Of a stretch of DNA of 64,000 nucleotides, positions 40,197 to 49,602 are shown piece after piece. This DNA is from Pseudomonas sp. ERMR1:02 (GTDB taxonomy: Bacteria; Pseudomonadota; Gammaproteobacteria; Pseudomonadales; Pseudomonadaceae): the NCBI RefSeq assembly GCF_002277815.1, contig NZ_NKJI01000008.1:186001-250000 (forward strand), in the 5' to 3' direction. A model generated the notes under the pieces. That model made no database searches, was not told the origin of the DNA, and saw only the letters and a program-made list of their open reading frames with translations. Every line of letters begins with the position of its first letter. Positions within the stretch are counted from its first letter, which is position 1. The translations under genes and the position numbers were made by a program.

Positions 40197-41713
40197 GGTT
40201 GACCCTCACACAACGCCTGTCGCTGGTGTTCGCCGTGTTGCTGCTGGTGTGCTGCGGCACTTCGGCATGGATGCAGGTGCGTTCCAACCAGATGCATGAA
40301 CAGGAGGTGGTGCAAGGGTTGTCGCGGGATCTGGCACAACACATCGCCCGCGACACGGTGCTGATGGACACCCAGGGCCTGATGCCCAATGCGGTGCGTG
40401 ATCTGTTCAGCCAACTGATGTTGGTCAACCCCAGTGTCGAGGTGTACCTGCTGGACACCGAGGGCAAGATTGTCGGCAGCGCCGCGCCTGAAGGTCGAAT
40501 CCATCGTGAACAGATCGACCTCGCGCCGATCCAGCGCCTGCTCAGGGGCGATGCCCTGCCGATTCTCGGCGACGATCCGCGTAGCGTCGATGCACGCAAG
40601 GTGTTCAGCGCTGCGCCGTTGAAAGTCGATGGCAAGCCGGCCGGTTATCTCTACGTGGTGCTGCTCGGTGAGGACCATGACCGCATCGCCGCACGCGGCG
40701 CCACCAGTGCCGCGCTCAATACCGCCCTGCTGTCCATCGGGCTGGTGGCGCTGCTTTGCCTGATTGCCGGCCTCACGGCGTTTGCCCTGATCACCCGGCC
40801 GTTGCGCCGCCTGACCGAAACCGTCAGCCGCTTCGACATTGACGGCGTCCCGGTCACACCGTCGACAACTGCGCCGGTTGAAAAAGCCGCCAGCCACGAT
40901 GAAATCGCCATACTCGACGCCACGTTCCGGCAGATGCAGGCGCGCCTCAGTGAGCAGTGGCGCTCGTTGACCCGCCAGGACCAGGAACGCCGCGAGATGG
41001 TGGCGAACATTTCCCATGATCTGCGCACGCCACTGGCGTCCTTGCACGGCTATCTGGAAACCCTGTCGCTCAAGGATGCCACGCTGTCCGCCGCCGACCG
41101 TCGCCGCTACCTGAGCATCGCGCTGGATCAAAGCCGCAAGGTCGGCGGTCTGGCGCAGTCGTTGCTGGAACTGGTACGGCTGGAACACGGCTTCGTGCAA
41201 CCGGTGCTGGAGCGCTTTTCCTTGACCGATCTGGCCCAGGACATCTTCCAGAAATTCGAGCTCACCGCCGAGGCGCGTCAGGTCGAACTCAAAGCCACAT
41301 TTGCCCCCAATGTGTCGGCAGCCTGCGCTGACCTGGGGCTGATCGAGCGAGTGCTGACCAACCTGTTCGACAACGCCCTGCGCCATACACCTCAAGGTGG
41401 AGAAGTCGAACTCAGCCTGCGGCCTCAAGGTGCTTTCATCGAAGTCACCGTCAGCGACACCGGCCCCGGCATCGCCCCCGAACTGCGCGAAGGTCTGTTC
41501 CTGCGACCGTTCAACATTGGTGGTGCGAGGCGTGATGGCGGGTTGGGGCTGCGAATTGTCCATCGCATTCTGCAACTGCATGGCCGCGAGATTCAGTTGA
41601 TCGATGTGCCCGGACGTGGCGCGACTTTTCGCTTCTCGCTCGCGGTGGATGAAGCAACTGCCTCGGCATTGGCAGTGCGCTCGATGAACCTGAATACACC
41701 AGGGCAAGCCTGA
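40193..41713 (+). CDS. Sensor histidine kinase
   Basis: 506-residue membrane kinase: TM1 near residues 8-24 (LVFAVLLLVCCGTSAW), a periplasmic sensor of about 150 residues, TM2 near 182-204, HAMP, dimerisation His in ANISHDLRTPLASLHGY, and ATPase motifs NLFDNALRHTPQGG, DTGPGIAPEL and GGLGLRIV. It pairs with the regulator just upstream. The periplasmic domain has no cysteine, so any redox sensing would use other residues. Confidence 0.92.
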   Translation: MRLTLTQRLSLVFAVLLLVCCGTSAWMQVRSNQMHEQEVVQGLSRDLAQHIARDTVLMDTQGLMPNAVRDLFSQLMLVNPSVEVYLLDTEGKIVGSAAPEGRIHREQIDLAPIQRLLRGDALPILGDDPRSVDARKVFSAAPLKVDGKPAGYLYVVLLGEDHDRIAARGATSAALNTALLSIGLVALLCLIAGLTAFALITRPLRRLTETVSRFDIDGVPVTPSTTAPVEKAASHDEIAILDATFRQMQARLSEQWRSLTRQDQERREMVANISHDLRTPLASLHGYLETLSLKDATLSAADRRRYLSIALDQSRKVGGLAQSLLELVRLEHGFVQPVLERFSLTDLAQDIFQKFELTAEARQVELKATFAPNVSAACADLGLIERVLTNLFDNALRHTPQGGEVELSLRPQGAFIEVTVSDTGPGIAPELREGLFLRPFNIGGARRDGGLGLRIVHRILQLHGREIQLIDVPGRGATFRFSLAVDEATASALAVRSMNLNTPGQA

Positions 41714-41727
41714 TAAACCGCGGCGCG

Positions 41728-41920
41728 TCCATCGCGAGCAGGCTCACTCCTACAAGGTTCTGTGTCGAACACAAATCAAATGTGGGAGCGGGCTTGCTCG
41801 CGAAGAGGCCAGCAGCTTTACATCTTCATCGCCTGACACTCCGCCTTCGCGAGCAAGCCCGCTCCCACATTTGATTCGTGCTCGACGCAGAACCCTGTGT
41901 GCGAGCCTGATCGCGATGGA
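41728..41920. repeat. REP cluster with long inverted repeat
   Basis: A near-perfect inverted pair of about 31 nt (41775-41805 and 41844-41875, aatcaaatgtgggagcgggc...) is flanked by single REP units at 41728-41756 and about 41897-41920. It fills the gap between the convergent kinase and aldolase genes. Confidence 0.85.
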
Positions 41921-41928
41921 CCGACAGG

Positions 41929-42684
41929 CTAGTCCCGATAACCCGGAGCCACCCGCTCCAGCATTCGCAACAATGCACCCCAAGCCAATTGCATCGCATC
42001 CGGATCACTAAACTCGCCGTCATCCAACGATCGTCCAGGGTCATTGAACTGGCGCTCGGTATGCTCACACACCTCTGCCGGCGGCAGCACCAACTCCCCG
42101 GCAGCTTGCGCAGCCAACTGAATGTCGCAGGCTTTTTCAAGGTAATACATGCGCATGAACGCCTGACCAACTGTTTCGCCAACCGTCAGCAAACCATGAT
42201 TGCGCAGCATCAACACCGGCTTGTCGCCCAAGTCCTGCACCAGTCGCTGCTGCTCGCTCATGTCCAGCGCCACGCCTTCATAGTCGTGGTAAGCGACCCG
42301 GCCGTAGAACTCCATGGAAATCTGATTCACCGGCAGCAATCCGCACTTCAATGCGGCGATCGCACAACCGGATCTGGTGTGGGTGTGCAGCACGCATTGC
42401 GCGTCTTCACGGGCGCCGTGAATCGCACTGTGAATCACAAAACCGGCTGGATTGACCGGGTATGGCGATGGCTCGACCGCCTGGCCATACAGATCAATCT
42501 TCACCAGATTGGAAGCAGTAATCTCATCAAACATCAGCCCATAAGGGTTGATCAGGAAGTGATGCTCCGGCCCCGGCAGGCGCACTGAAATGTGGGTGAA
42601 GATCAAATCGGTCATGCGAAAGTACGCAACCAGCTGATAACAGGCCGCCAGCTCTTCACGTAAGCGTTGCTCCGTGGGGCTCAT
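41929..42684 (-). CDS. Class II aldolase/adducin family protein
   Basis: 251 residues with the family fold: SVRLPGPEHHFLINPYG, the zinc-binding HTHTRSG and a further His in MLRNHGLL. Members split sugar phosphates or act on other small hydroxy compounds; the substrate here is unknown. It is the last gene of the minus-strand operon and overlaps the GTPase gene by 4 nt. Confidence 0.88.
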   Translation of the reverse strand: MSPTEQRLREELAACYQLVAYFRMTDLIFTHISVRLPGPEHHFLINPYGLMFDEITASNLVKIDLYGQAVEPSPYPVNPAGFVIHSAIHGAREDAQCVLHTHTRSGCAIAALKCGLLPVNQISMEFYGRVAYHDYEGVALDMSEQQRLVQDLGDKPVLMLRNHGLLTVGETVGQAFMRMYYLEKACDIQLAAQAAGELVLPPAEVCEHTERQFNDPGRSLDDGEFSDPDAMQLAWGALLRMLERVAPGYRD

Positions 42685-43631
42685 GTCCGCGCACCCTCTG
42701 GCACCTTGCAGGCATCCAACCCTCGCCCCAACGCCTCCCAGCCGTCGAAGCCCCGGCGAGCGATAAACACCAAGCGTGTTGCGCTGGCCTGGGCCTCATC
42801 TGTGGCGGGCAGAAACTGACTGCGGGTGCCGACGTGTTGCAACCAGTGAGCCTTCCCACCTTGAGCCAGTACAACCAGCCCCTTGACCCGAAAAACATCG
42901 CTGGGCAGCGCCTGTAACCAGCCACGCAAACGCTCGACATCCAGTGCCGCAGAGCTCTGCCACAGCCAACTGCTGAACATCTCGCTGTGATCGTCCTGCG
43001 AAACCCGCGTCATCGGTTTAACCGCCCGATGCTCAACGTCCAGGTCAGTATCCAGCCACAGCGCATCCGGTAACTCTGCCTGCACACTGACCTGCACCCG
43101 AGTCCTTTCCCCCAATGCATCACGCAACGCCTGCAACTGTTCGTCGTCGACCAGATCGGTCTTGTTCAACAGCAACAAGTCGGCAGCGGCCACCTGCGCG
43201 CGGGCAAGTCGTGCGTATTCACCTTCCAGCTGCAAATGGCGAGTGGCATCGACCACGGTAATCACCATATCCAGTTGCATCTGGCTGCGCAGTTGCGGGT
43301 AGGCCAGCGTTTGCACAATGCGCTGCGGGTCCGACACGCCGCTGCACTCGATGACGATGCGTTCCAGTCGCGGCTGCAACTGCGCCAGGCTGCCGAGTTG
43401 CGCCAGCAGGTCTTCTTGCACGGTGCAGCAGATGCAACCGTTTTGCAGGCTGTACACCGCGTCGGTGACTTCGGAAACGATGGCCGCATCGATATTCAGT
43501 TCACCGAAATCGTTGACGATAACGGCCAGCCGACTGCCTGCGGCGCGGCGCACCATGCGATTGAGCAAGGTGGTTTTACCAGCGCCGAGAAACCCGGAAA
43601 CCACGGTAACTGCGATCCGTTGTGTGTCCAT
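42681..43631 (-). CDS. COG0523 (CobW/Zn chaperone family) GTPase
   Basis: 316-residue G3E GTPase with Walker A GFLGAGKTTLLNRM, the metal-binding NGCICCTV (CxCC) and NKTDLVD. The C-terminal CobW_C domain has FRVKGLVVL. Such proteins insert or supply metal (often zinc) to client enzymes. Its 1- and 4-nt overlaps with the amidohydrolase and the aldolase, both metal enzymes, make these the likely clients. Confidence 0.9.
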   Translation of the reverse strand: MDTQRIAVTVVSGFLGAGKTTLLNRMVRRAAGSRLAVIVNDFGELNIDAAIVSEVTDAVYSLQNGCICCTVQEDLLAQLGSLAQLQPRLERIVIECSGVSDPQRIVQTLAYPQLRSQMQLDMVITVVDATRHLQLEGEYARLARAQVAAADLLLLNKTDLVDDEQLQALRDALGERTRVQVSVQAELPDALWLDTDLDVEHRAVKPMTRVSQDDHSEMFSSWLWQSSAALDVERLRGWLQALPSDVFRVKGLVVLAQGGKAHWLQHVGTRSQFLPATDEAQASATRLVFIARRGFDGWEALGRGLDACKVPEGART

Positions 43632-45376
43632 CAGGCCTTGTTCTCCAGTACCGGTGGCTCACCCTGCCAGACCGCTTTCAGACCGACCGACGCCAGGGTC
43701 GAATGACGGTCGTAGACCAACTGTCCCTCAACAAAGGTCAACAGCACGTTAGTGCGATGGATGTAGTCGCGCGCCGGTTCGGCGAACAGGTCGCGGTCGA
43801 TCACGATCAGGTCTGCCGCCTTGCCGACCTCCAGACTGCCAGTGGTTTTTTCCAGGCCCATGGCCACGGCGCCGTTACTGGTGATCACGCTCAACGCCTG
43901 TTCGAGGCTGATCGGGTCACCGAAGCACGCCGGGTCATCGTTCCAGGGATTCTGGCGAGTCACCATGGTTTCCAGCGCCAGCCACGGATCGATGGACGCC
44001 ACCGGCCAATCGGTGCCCATTACCGCCGTGCCACCCGCTTCCAGCACACCCTTGAAATCGTAGATGCGCTTGAGTCGTTCCTGGCCATAGCCCGAACGCG
44101 CGCCACTGGCGAACGGTGTCGGGTACCAGGCGGCCGGGGAAAATTCGGCGATGACGTTCAGTTCCTTGAAGCGCGGCAGGTTGCCCGGATGCAGCAAGGT
44201 ACTGTGTGCACATTGATGGCGCACGCCACTGAAGCCATTGCGACGACGGGCCTCGGCCACGGCATCGAGGAACACGTCAGACGCACCATCCCCGGTGCAG
44301 TGAGCAATCACACGGATGCCTTTGCGATCCATGTCCACCACCATGTCAGTGATGTGTTCCGGGGTCAGGTTGAGCTTGCCGCGCCAGCTCGACTCTTGCG
44401 GCCATGGGGTCAGCAGGTACGAAGACTTCGGCTCGACCGTACCGTCGAAGTGGAACTTCACCGCGTTGGCACTCAGGCGCGCACTGCGGTAGTAGTGACG
44501 TTCACCTGCCAACAGTTCCCAGCGACGACGCACCGGGAAAATATCGTCCTGCCAACTGATCGCGGCTTCGATCCGCACTGTCAGTTCACCGCTGTCGTCG
44601 AGCTCCTTCAACGCTTGCAGACGCTGCTCACAGACGTGCACGTATTTGCTCGCCGTGACGCCGCGTGAACTCTGGAAATGCACACCATCGCGATAAGCAC
44701 GGCGCAGCACGCTGACCGGGGTGGGTGGCATGGCGGCGTGGATCATCGCGTAGGCGCCGTCGATCATCAGGCCGGTAGGCTCACCAGTCAGTTCGTCACG
44801 CTCAAAATATCCGTTGCGCGGGTCAGAGGTGTGACGGTCGATACCGGCAAGTTCCAGGGCCTTGGAGTTGACCATCATGGTGCCCCACATGCGGTCGAGC
44901 AGCGCCACGGGGCGATCCGGCATGACGCTGTCGAGCCACGCCCGGCCCGGCGTCAAACCGGCTTCGCGGAAGGTGTAGCGAACCCAGTACTGACCATAGA
45001 TCCAACCGTCGCCGGGATGGCTGTCGGCATAGGCGAGGATGCTTTCGCGCAGTTGTTCAGGCGTCGGATCTTCGATGCCGACATCGAGATCATCGCTGTA
45101 GCGTGGCGCCAGCGCGAGGTCGGGATGCGTGTGCATGTCGTGCAGGCCCGGCATGCAGAACGCGCCTTGCAGATCATGCTCCAGCGTGTTCGGTCCCTTG
45201 AACGCCTCAAGCTCGCCGAGGCTTGCGACACCGATCAACTTGCCATCGCGGATCGCCACGGCCTCGGCCCACGGGTTCGCCGGATCCTGGGTGTAGATGC
45301 GACCGTTACCGAGGATCAAATCGGCATATGTCCCTTGTGTGGAATGGGTCGAGGAAAAGTTGTCGGACTCAGCCAT
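43631..45376 (-). CDS. YtcJ-like amidohydrolase
   Basis: 581-residue metal-dependent hydrolase of the amidohydrolase superfamily. The metal ligands include HDMHTHPD near residue 80 and later HCTGDGASDV and GTDWPVASIDP. There is no signal peptide. The ATG at 45376 is used with AAGG about 9 nt upstream; a GTG three codons earlier is possible. It follows the ThDP enzyme by 109 nt and precedes the GTPase with 1-nt overlap. It probably cleaves an amide or related bond in the compound that this locus degrades. Confidence 0.88.
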   Translation of the reverse strand: MAESDNFSSTHSTQGTYADLILGNGRIYTQDPANPWAEAVAIRDGKLIGVASLGELEAFKGPNTLEHDLQGAFCMPGLHDMHTHPDLALAPRYSDDLDVGIEDPTPEQLRESILAYADSHPGDGWIYGQYWVRYTFREAGLTPGRAWLDSVMPDRPVALLDRMWGTMMVNSKALELAGIDRHTSDPRNGYFERDELTGEPTGLMIDGAYAMIHAAMPPTPVSVLRRAYRDGVHFQSSRGVTASKYVHVCEQRLQALKELDDSGELTVRIEAAISWQDDIFPVRRRWELLAGERHYYRSARLSANAVKFHFDGTVEPKSSYLLTPWPQESSWRGKLNLTPEHITDMVVDMDRKGIRVIAHCTGDGASDVFLDAVAEARRRNGFSGVRHQCAHSTLLHPGNLPRFKELNVIAEFSPAAWYPTPFASGARSGYGQERLKRIYDFKGVLEAGGTAVMGTDWPVASIDPWLALETMVTRQNPWNDDPACFGDPISLEQALSVITSNGAVAMGLEKTTGSLEVGKAADLIVIDRDLFAEPARDYIHRTNVLLTFVEGQLVYDRHSTLASVGLKAVWQGEPPVLENKA

Positions 45377-45485
45377 GTAAGCCACCTTGTGTTCTGGGCA
45401 GTAGGAAGGTCCACAGTGCGTTTTGCACTTGAGGGGACCTGAAATTTTTTATTTTTTTAGCAAGCAGTGCGGTTTCGCACCGTGC

Positions 45486-47090
45486 TTAATCCGTCAGGAA
45501 ATCCGTGGCATCCAGCTCGATCATCACCGGCTCGTGAGGGGTGCCGAGTTGACTCAGCAGTTCACGCAAGCTGTCCAGATTGCGCGCCCGGTGATGAGCG
45601 ACGTGGCAACTTTGTGCGAGAGCGGCGAAGTCCGGCGTGAGGATTTCCACACCCAGCAATGGCACCGATCGGGCATTCATGTAATCGCGGATCTCGGCAT
45701 AGCTGGTGTTGTTCCACAGCAACAGGATCACGCCTGCGCCCGCCTCTTTGGCGGCGATCAGTTCGGCGCTGGAAAACTGCAGGCCACCGTCCCCCACCAA
45801 CGCCACCACCGGACGTTGCGGTTGGGCGAGTTTGGCGCCGATGGCGGCGGGCAATCCGTAACCGAGGGTTCCGTATCCACTGCCCGCGTTGAACCAGCTG
45901 TTGGGCGTCGGTGCCCGGTAGCCCAGGGCGCCCTGATACACAGGTTGGGTCGAATCACCGACGATCAAAGGCTGTGGCAGGGAATCGCGTAGCGTATCGA
46001 GCAGCGCCTGAAGGCGGCTTTGCTTCGCGCTCCAGCCAGCGTGTTCAACTGCATTGACTCGGGCCACCCGCTCACTCGCCCACGCTGGATCCGCCTGGCG
46101 TTGCGGCAATCGCGCCAGCAGCGCACGCAGGCCTTGTTCGGCATCACCCAGCAAACCGACCGCGGCCGGTTGCACGCTCAGCACTTGCATCGGATCAATG
46201 TCGAGACGGATCAATGGAGCCTTGAACGCCAAGGGCCCAAGGCCAAAAAAGTCGTAGTCGGTTTCCCCCAGCTCGGTGCCGACGGCCAGCACCACATCAG
46301 CCTCGGCGAACAGTTCGCGACCATGGGCCGACGATTGCACGCCATCGAGCAGCAATGGATGTTCAGGCGTCAGCAAGCCTCGGGCATTAGTGGTCAGCGC
46401 GACCGGTGCCTGCAAGCGCTCGGCAAGCAATGTCAGGGCTTCGCTGGAGCGACGTGCACCGCCACCGGCCAGAATCAATGGACGTTGTGCGCCGTTGATC
46501 AACGCGACTGCCGCATCGATGGCCTCTGGCGCCGGGGCCGGTGCGGCCGGCAAAGCGCGCGGACGCAAATCCAGGCCATCTGCGGACATTTCCAGCACAT
46601 CCAGCGGAATCTCGATGTGCACCGGTCGCGGCCGGGTGCAGCCGAACAGGGCAAACGCCCGCGCCAGCAATTCCGGCAACTGGTCCGGGTGCTGCACGGT
46701 ATGGCTGAAGGCGCAAACCCCGGCGACCATTGCGCGCTGATCGGGCAATTCATGCAGGTGGCCATGGCCCAGGCGCAGGTGTTCGCGACGGTTGCAAGTG
46801 GAGATGACCAGCATCGGCACCGAGTCCGCGTAGGCCTGGCCCATCGCGGTGAGAATATTGGTCATGCCCGGACCGGTAATGATGAAGCACACCCCGGGCT
46901 TGCCACTGGCGCGGGCATAACCGTCGGCCATGAACCCGGCACCCTGTTCATGACGCGGGCTGACGTGCTTCAGGCGGCTGCCGTGCAAGCCCCGATAAAG
47001 CTCGACGGTGTGCACGCCGGGAATGCCAAAGACGTGTTCAACGCCATAGCCTTCCAGCAACTGAACGAGCGCCTGGGCACAACTGGTCAT
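45486..47090 (-). CDS. ThDP-dependent decarboxylase, 5-guanidino-2-oxopentanoate decarboxylase-like
   Basis: 534-residue acetolactate-synthase-fold enzyme. The catalytic Glu is in SPRHEQGAGFMADGYAR. The ThDP motif starts GDGGLQFSSAEL and ends LLWNNTSY. It closely resembles proteins named after AruI, which decarboxylates 2-ketoarginine in arginine transamination, but the transaminase partner AruH is not next to it, so the substrate may differ. The ATG at 47090 follows AGAGG; an upstream frame reaching the palindrome is rejected. It is divergent from a LysR gene. Confidence 0.85.
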   Translation of the reverse strand: MTSCAQALVQLLEGYGVEHVFGIPGVHTVELYRGLHGSRLKHVSPRHEQGAGFMADGYARASGKPGVCFIITGPGMTNILTAMGQAYADSVPMLVISTCNRREHLRLGHGHLHELPDQRAMVAGVCAFSHTVQHPDQLPELLARAFALFGCTRPRPVHIEIPLDVLEMSADGLDLRPRALPAAPAPAPEAIDAAVALINGAQRPLILAGGGARRSSEALTLLAERLQAPVALTTNARGLLTPEHPLLLDGVQSSAHGRELFAEADVVLAVGTELGETDYDFFGLGPLAFKAPLIRLDIDPMQVLSVQPAAVGLLGDAEQGLRALLARLPQRQADPAWASERVARVNAVEHAGWSAKQSRLQALLDTLRDSLPQPLIVGDSTQPVYQGALGYRAPTPNSWFNAGSGYGTLGYGLPAAIGAKLAQPQRPVVALVGDGGLQFSSAELIAAKEAGAGVILLLWNNTSYAEIRDYMNARSVPLLGVEILTPDFAALAQSCHVAHHRARNLDSLRELLSQLGTPHEPVMIELDATDFLTD

Positions 47091-47149
47091 GCAGCACCTC
47101 TTGGATGATGAGTCGTTGGCCGCATTGGCCGGTGACACGTCGGGCTAGT

Positions 47150-47175
47150 ATTGTTGAATCAACCGATACAACAAT
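47150..47175. promoter_or_regulatory. Candidate LysR operator
   Basis: attgttg (47150-47156) and caacaat (47169-47175) are exact inverted repeats. The left half also sits in a smaller palindrome gttga-a-tcaac (47153-47163). It lies in the 157-nt gap between the divergent ThDP enzyme and LysR genes and fits a LysR recognition site. Confidence 0.65.
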
Positions 47176-47247
47176 CGATTTTTTTGGCCTGACTGTTCGA
47201 TTTACATCACCATACGTACCCACATCCACCCCACAGCGGAATGAGTT

Positions 47248-48153
47248 ATGCGCTTTCCCTCGATGACAGCCCTTCGCGCGCTGGACGCGGTCGCACGCCT
47301 TGGCAGCGTGTCGGTCGCCGCCCGTGAACTGAACCTGACCCGCAGCGCCATCAGCCACCAAATCAGCAAGCTTGAGGAATGTGTCGGCTTCGCCCTCACC
47401 GAACGGATTGGTCGAGGTATCGGCCTGACATATCAAGGCGAACGCTACGCCCGTGAGGTACACGGGATTCTGTTGAACCTGCTCGATGCCGGGCAACTCA
47501 TCGATGACCAGGAAATCTCCGGTCGCCTGTGCGTCAGTTGTGCGCCGGGATTCGCCACCTATTGGTTGTGCCACCACATCGGCGCATTTTTGCGTCAGTA
47601 CCCGCAGGTGCAGTTACAGCTGATTTCCCCGCGCACTCCGGACGACACCAACAACCCCAACGTCGATCTGTTCATTGCCTATGGGATCGGTGACTGGCCG
47701 GAGATGATTGTTGAAGAGATCGTGGCATTGCGCTTCTTTCCTGTGTGCAGCCCGCGTCTGATCAACGCGCTCAATGGTCTGAAGAGTCCGCAGGAACTCA
47801 GCGCTTATCCGCTGCTGCACATGACCGATTACTCAGACTGGCGCGTCTGGCTGACCGCCGCCGGTGCCTCGTCGGTTAACGCGATGAGCGGCATCCTGTT
47901 CTCCGATGCCCACTGCGCGCAGTCCGCCTGCATTGCCGGCCAGGGCATCGCGATCGGCGACAACCTGATCAGCGGCGATGCCTTGTCCAAGGGTCTGCTG
48001 GTGCGGCCGTTCGACATCACCATCGACCTGCATCGTGGCTATTACCTGGCCGCCGACCCGCAAAAGGCCGAGCGCGCGGTGGTCCAGGCCTTCAGCAACT
48101 GGGTCAAGACCCAACTGCAATCGTCCCACCAGACCTGGCAGGACACCCTCTGA
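47248..48153 (+). CDS. LysR-type regulator (GcvA-like)
   Basis: 301 residues starting MRFPSMTALRALDAVARLGSV, with the helix-turn-helix SVAARELNLTRSAISHQISKLE and a binding domain with LCVSCAPGFATYWLCHHIGAFL. The start resembles GcvA-type regulators. It probably controls the divergent catabolic operon, and perhaps the ABC transporter downstream. Confidence 0.9.
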   Translation: MRFPSMTALRALDAVARLGSVSVAARELNLTRSAISHQISKLEECVGFALTERIGRGIGLTYQGERYAREVHGILLNLLDAGQLIDDQEISGRLCVSCAPGFATYWLCHHIGAFLRQYPQVQLQLISPRTPDDTNNPNVDLFIAYGIGDWPEMIVEEIVALRFFPVCSPRLINALNGLKSPQELSAYPLLHMTDYSDWRVWLTAAGASSVNAMSGILFSDAHCAQSACIAGQGIAIGDNLISGDALSKGLLVRPFDITIDLHRGYYLAADPQKAERAVVQAFSNWVKTQLQSSHQTWQDTL

Positions 48154-48163
48154 CACCCCGTAA

Positions 48164-48268
48164 CCTGTAGGAGCGAGCCTGCTCGCGATGCACGCAAGAA
48201 CACAGCGGGGCATCAGGCTGCCAACGTTAACGTTGACGACCATCGCGAGCAGGCTCGCTCCTACAGGG
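48164..48268. repeat. REP doublet
   Basis: cctgtaggagcgagcctgctcgcga ... tcgcgagcaggctcgctcctacagg, between the LysR gene and the ABC operon. Confidence 0.85.
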
Positions 48269-48419
48269 GGCGGTGATTATTGAGTAATAAAACTCACCAA
48301 TACCTGCAAAATAATTCCATTGATGTAGCGATATTTTTAACAATAATGAGCCCAAAGCCCATGTCGGATTTGCATCCGTCCTCGATCGTCATGTGGGCAA
48401 TAAAAAGAGGAACTCGATA

Positions 48420-49511
48420 GTGTCCAGCCGTTCAGCGATTCAGCTCAGCGCACAAGGTATCAGCCAGTATTACGGTCGTTTCGCGGCGCTGGATAACGTC
48501 GACCTTGACGTTCGCCAAGGTGAATTCCTTACCTTGCTGGGCCCTTCCGGCTCGGGCAAAACCACCTTATTGATGATCCTTGCCGGCTTCCTCAGCCCGA
48601 CCTCGGGCAAGCTGATGGAGCAAGGTGTCGACATCATCAAGCGCCCGGCCGAGCAGCGCAATTTCGGCATGGTGTTCCAGGGTTACGCGCTGTTCCCGCA
48701 CATGACCGTGGCCGAAAACGTGGCTTACCCGTTGCGCATCCGAAAAATCGCAGCCCAAGAGCGCCAGCGCCGGGTCAAGCACATTCTCGAAGTGGTCGGC
48801 CTCGGCGCGCACATGCACAAGAAACCCGCCGAATTGTCGGGCGGTCAGCAACAGCGCGTGGCGATTGCCCGGGCGCTGGTGTTCGAACCGGAACTGCTGT
48901 TGCTCGACGAGCCGCTGTCGGCGCTGGACAAGAACTTGCGCGAACAGCTGCAAACCGAGCTGCAACGCATCCACCGTCAGGTCGGCACCAGCTTCGTCTT
49001 CGTTACTCACGACCAGAACGAAGCGCTGGCACTGTCGTCGCGCATCGCGATTTTCAACCATGGCAAGCTGACTCAGGTCGATTCCCCGGAAAACATCTAC
49101 AACCGTCCCGAGAGCCGTTTCGTCGCCGAATTCCTTGGCAAGATGAACCTGTTCCCGCTGGCCGACCTGTCCCGCAATGGCCCGACCGCCAGCGGCCGCT
49201 GCGGTACCAGCGTTCTGCACGCCCTCGCCCCGTCACCTTTGGGCAAAGAATCCATCGTGCTGGCCGTGCGTCCCGAGCACATGCAATTGCACAGCGAGTG
49301 CCCGACCACGGAGGGCTACAACGTGATGCCTGCGCAACTCACCGACAAGGTCTACCAAGGCTCAAGCACCCATCTGGCGCTCAAGGTCGGGGGCGATACC
49401 TTGCCGATCAACCTGTCCGTGCCCGGCAATCACCCCGGCGCCTTGATGCCCAGCGGAGCGCCGGTGTGGCTGAGCTGGCCGGTACAGCAAAGCTTCCTGC
49501 TACAGGCCTGA
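48420..49511 (+). CDS. Polyamine-type ABC transporter, ATP-binding protein
   Basis: 363-residue PotA/PotG-like ATPase with Walker A LLGPSGSGKTTLL, signature LSGGQQQRVAIARAL, Walker B LLLLDEPLSALDK, a switch His in FVTHDQNEAL and a C-terminal TOBE domain (VLAVRPEHMQL). The GTG at 48420 is chosen because AGAGGA lies about 8 nt upstream and the family start follows; a frame nine codons longer has no ribosome site. It is first in the transporter operon. Confidence 0.9.
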   Translation: MSSRSAIQLSAQGISQYYGRFAALDNVDLDVRQGEFLTLLGPSGSGKTTLLMILAGFLSPTSGKLMEQGVDIIKRPAEQRNFGMVFQGYALFPHMTVAENVAYPLRIRKIAAQERQRRVKHILEVVGLGAHMHKKPAELSGGQQQRVAIARALVFEPELLLLDEPLSALDKNLREQLQTELQRIHRQVGTSFVFVTHDQNEALALSSRIAIFNHGKLTQVDSPENIYNRPESRFVAEFLGKMNLFPLADLSRNGPTASGRCGTSVLHALAPSPLGKESIVLAVRPEHMQLHSECPTTEGYNVMPAQLTDKVYQGSSTHLALKVGGDTLPINLSVPGNHPGALMPSGAPVWLSWPVQQSFLLQA

Positions 49512-49602
49512 AGCCGCAAAAACCTGCATCACAAAGCACTCTTCCAATGACAACAATAAAGGTCGGTGTCCGCCGCGACGCCCGCCGAACGAGGACTTGC
49601 CC

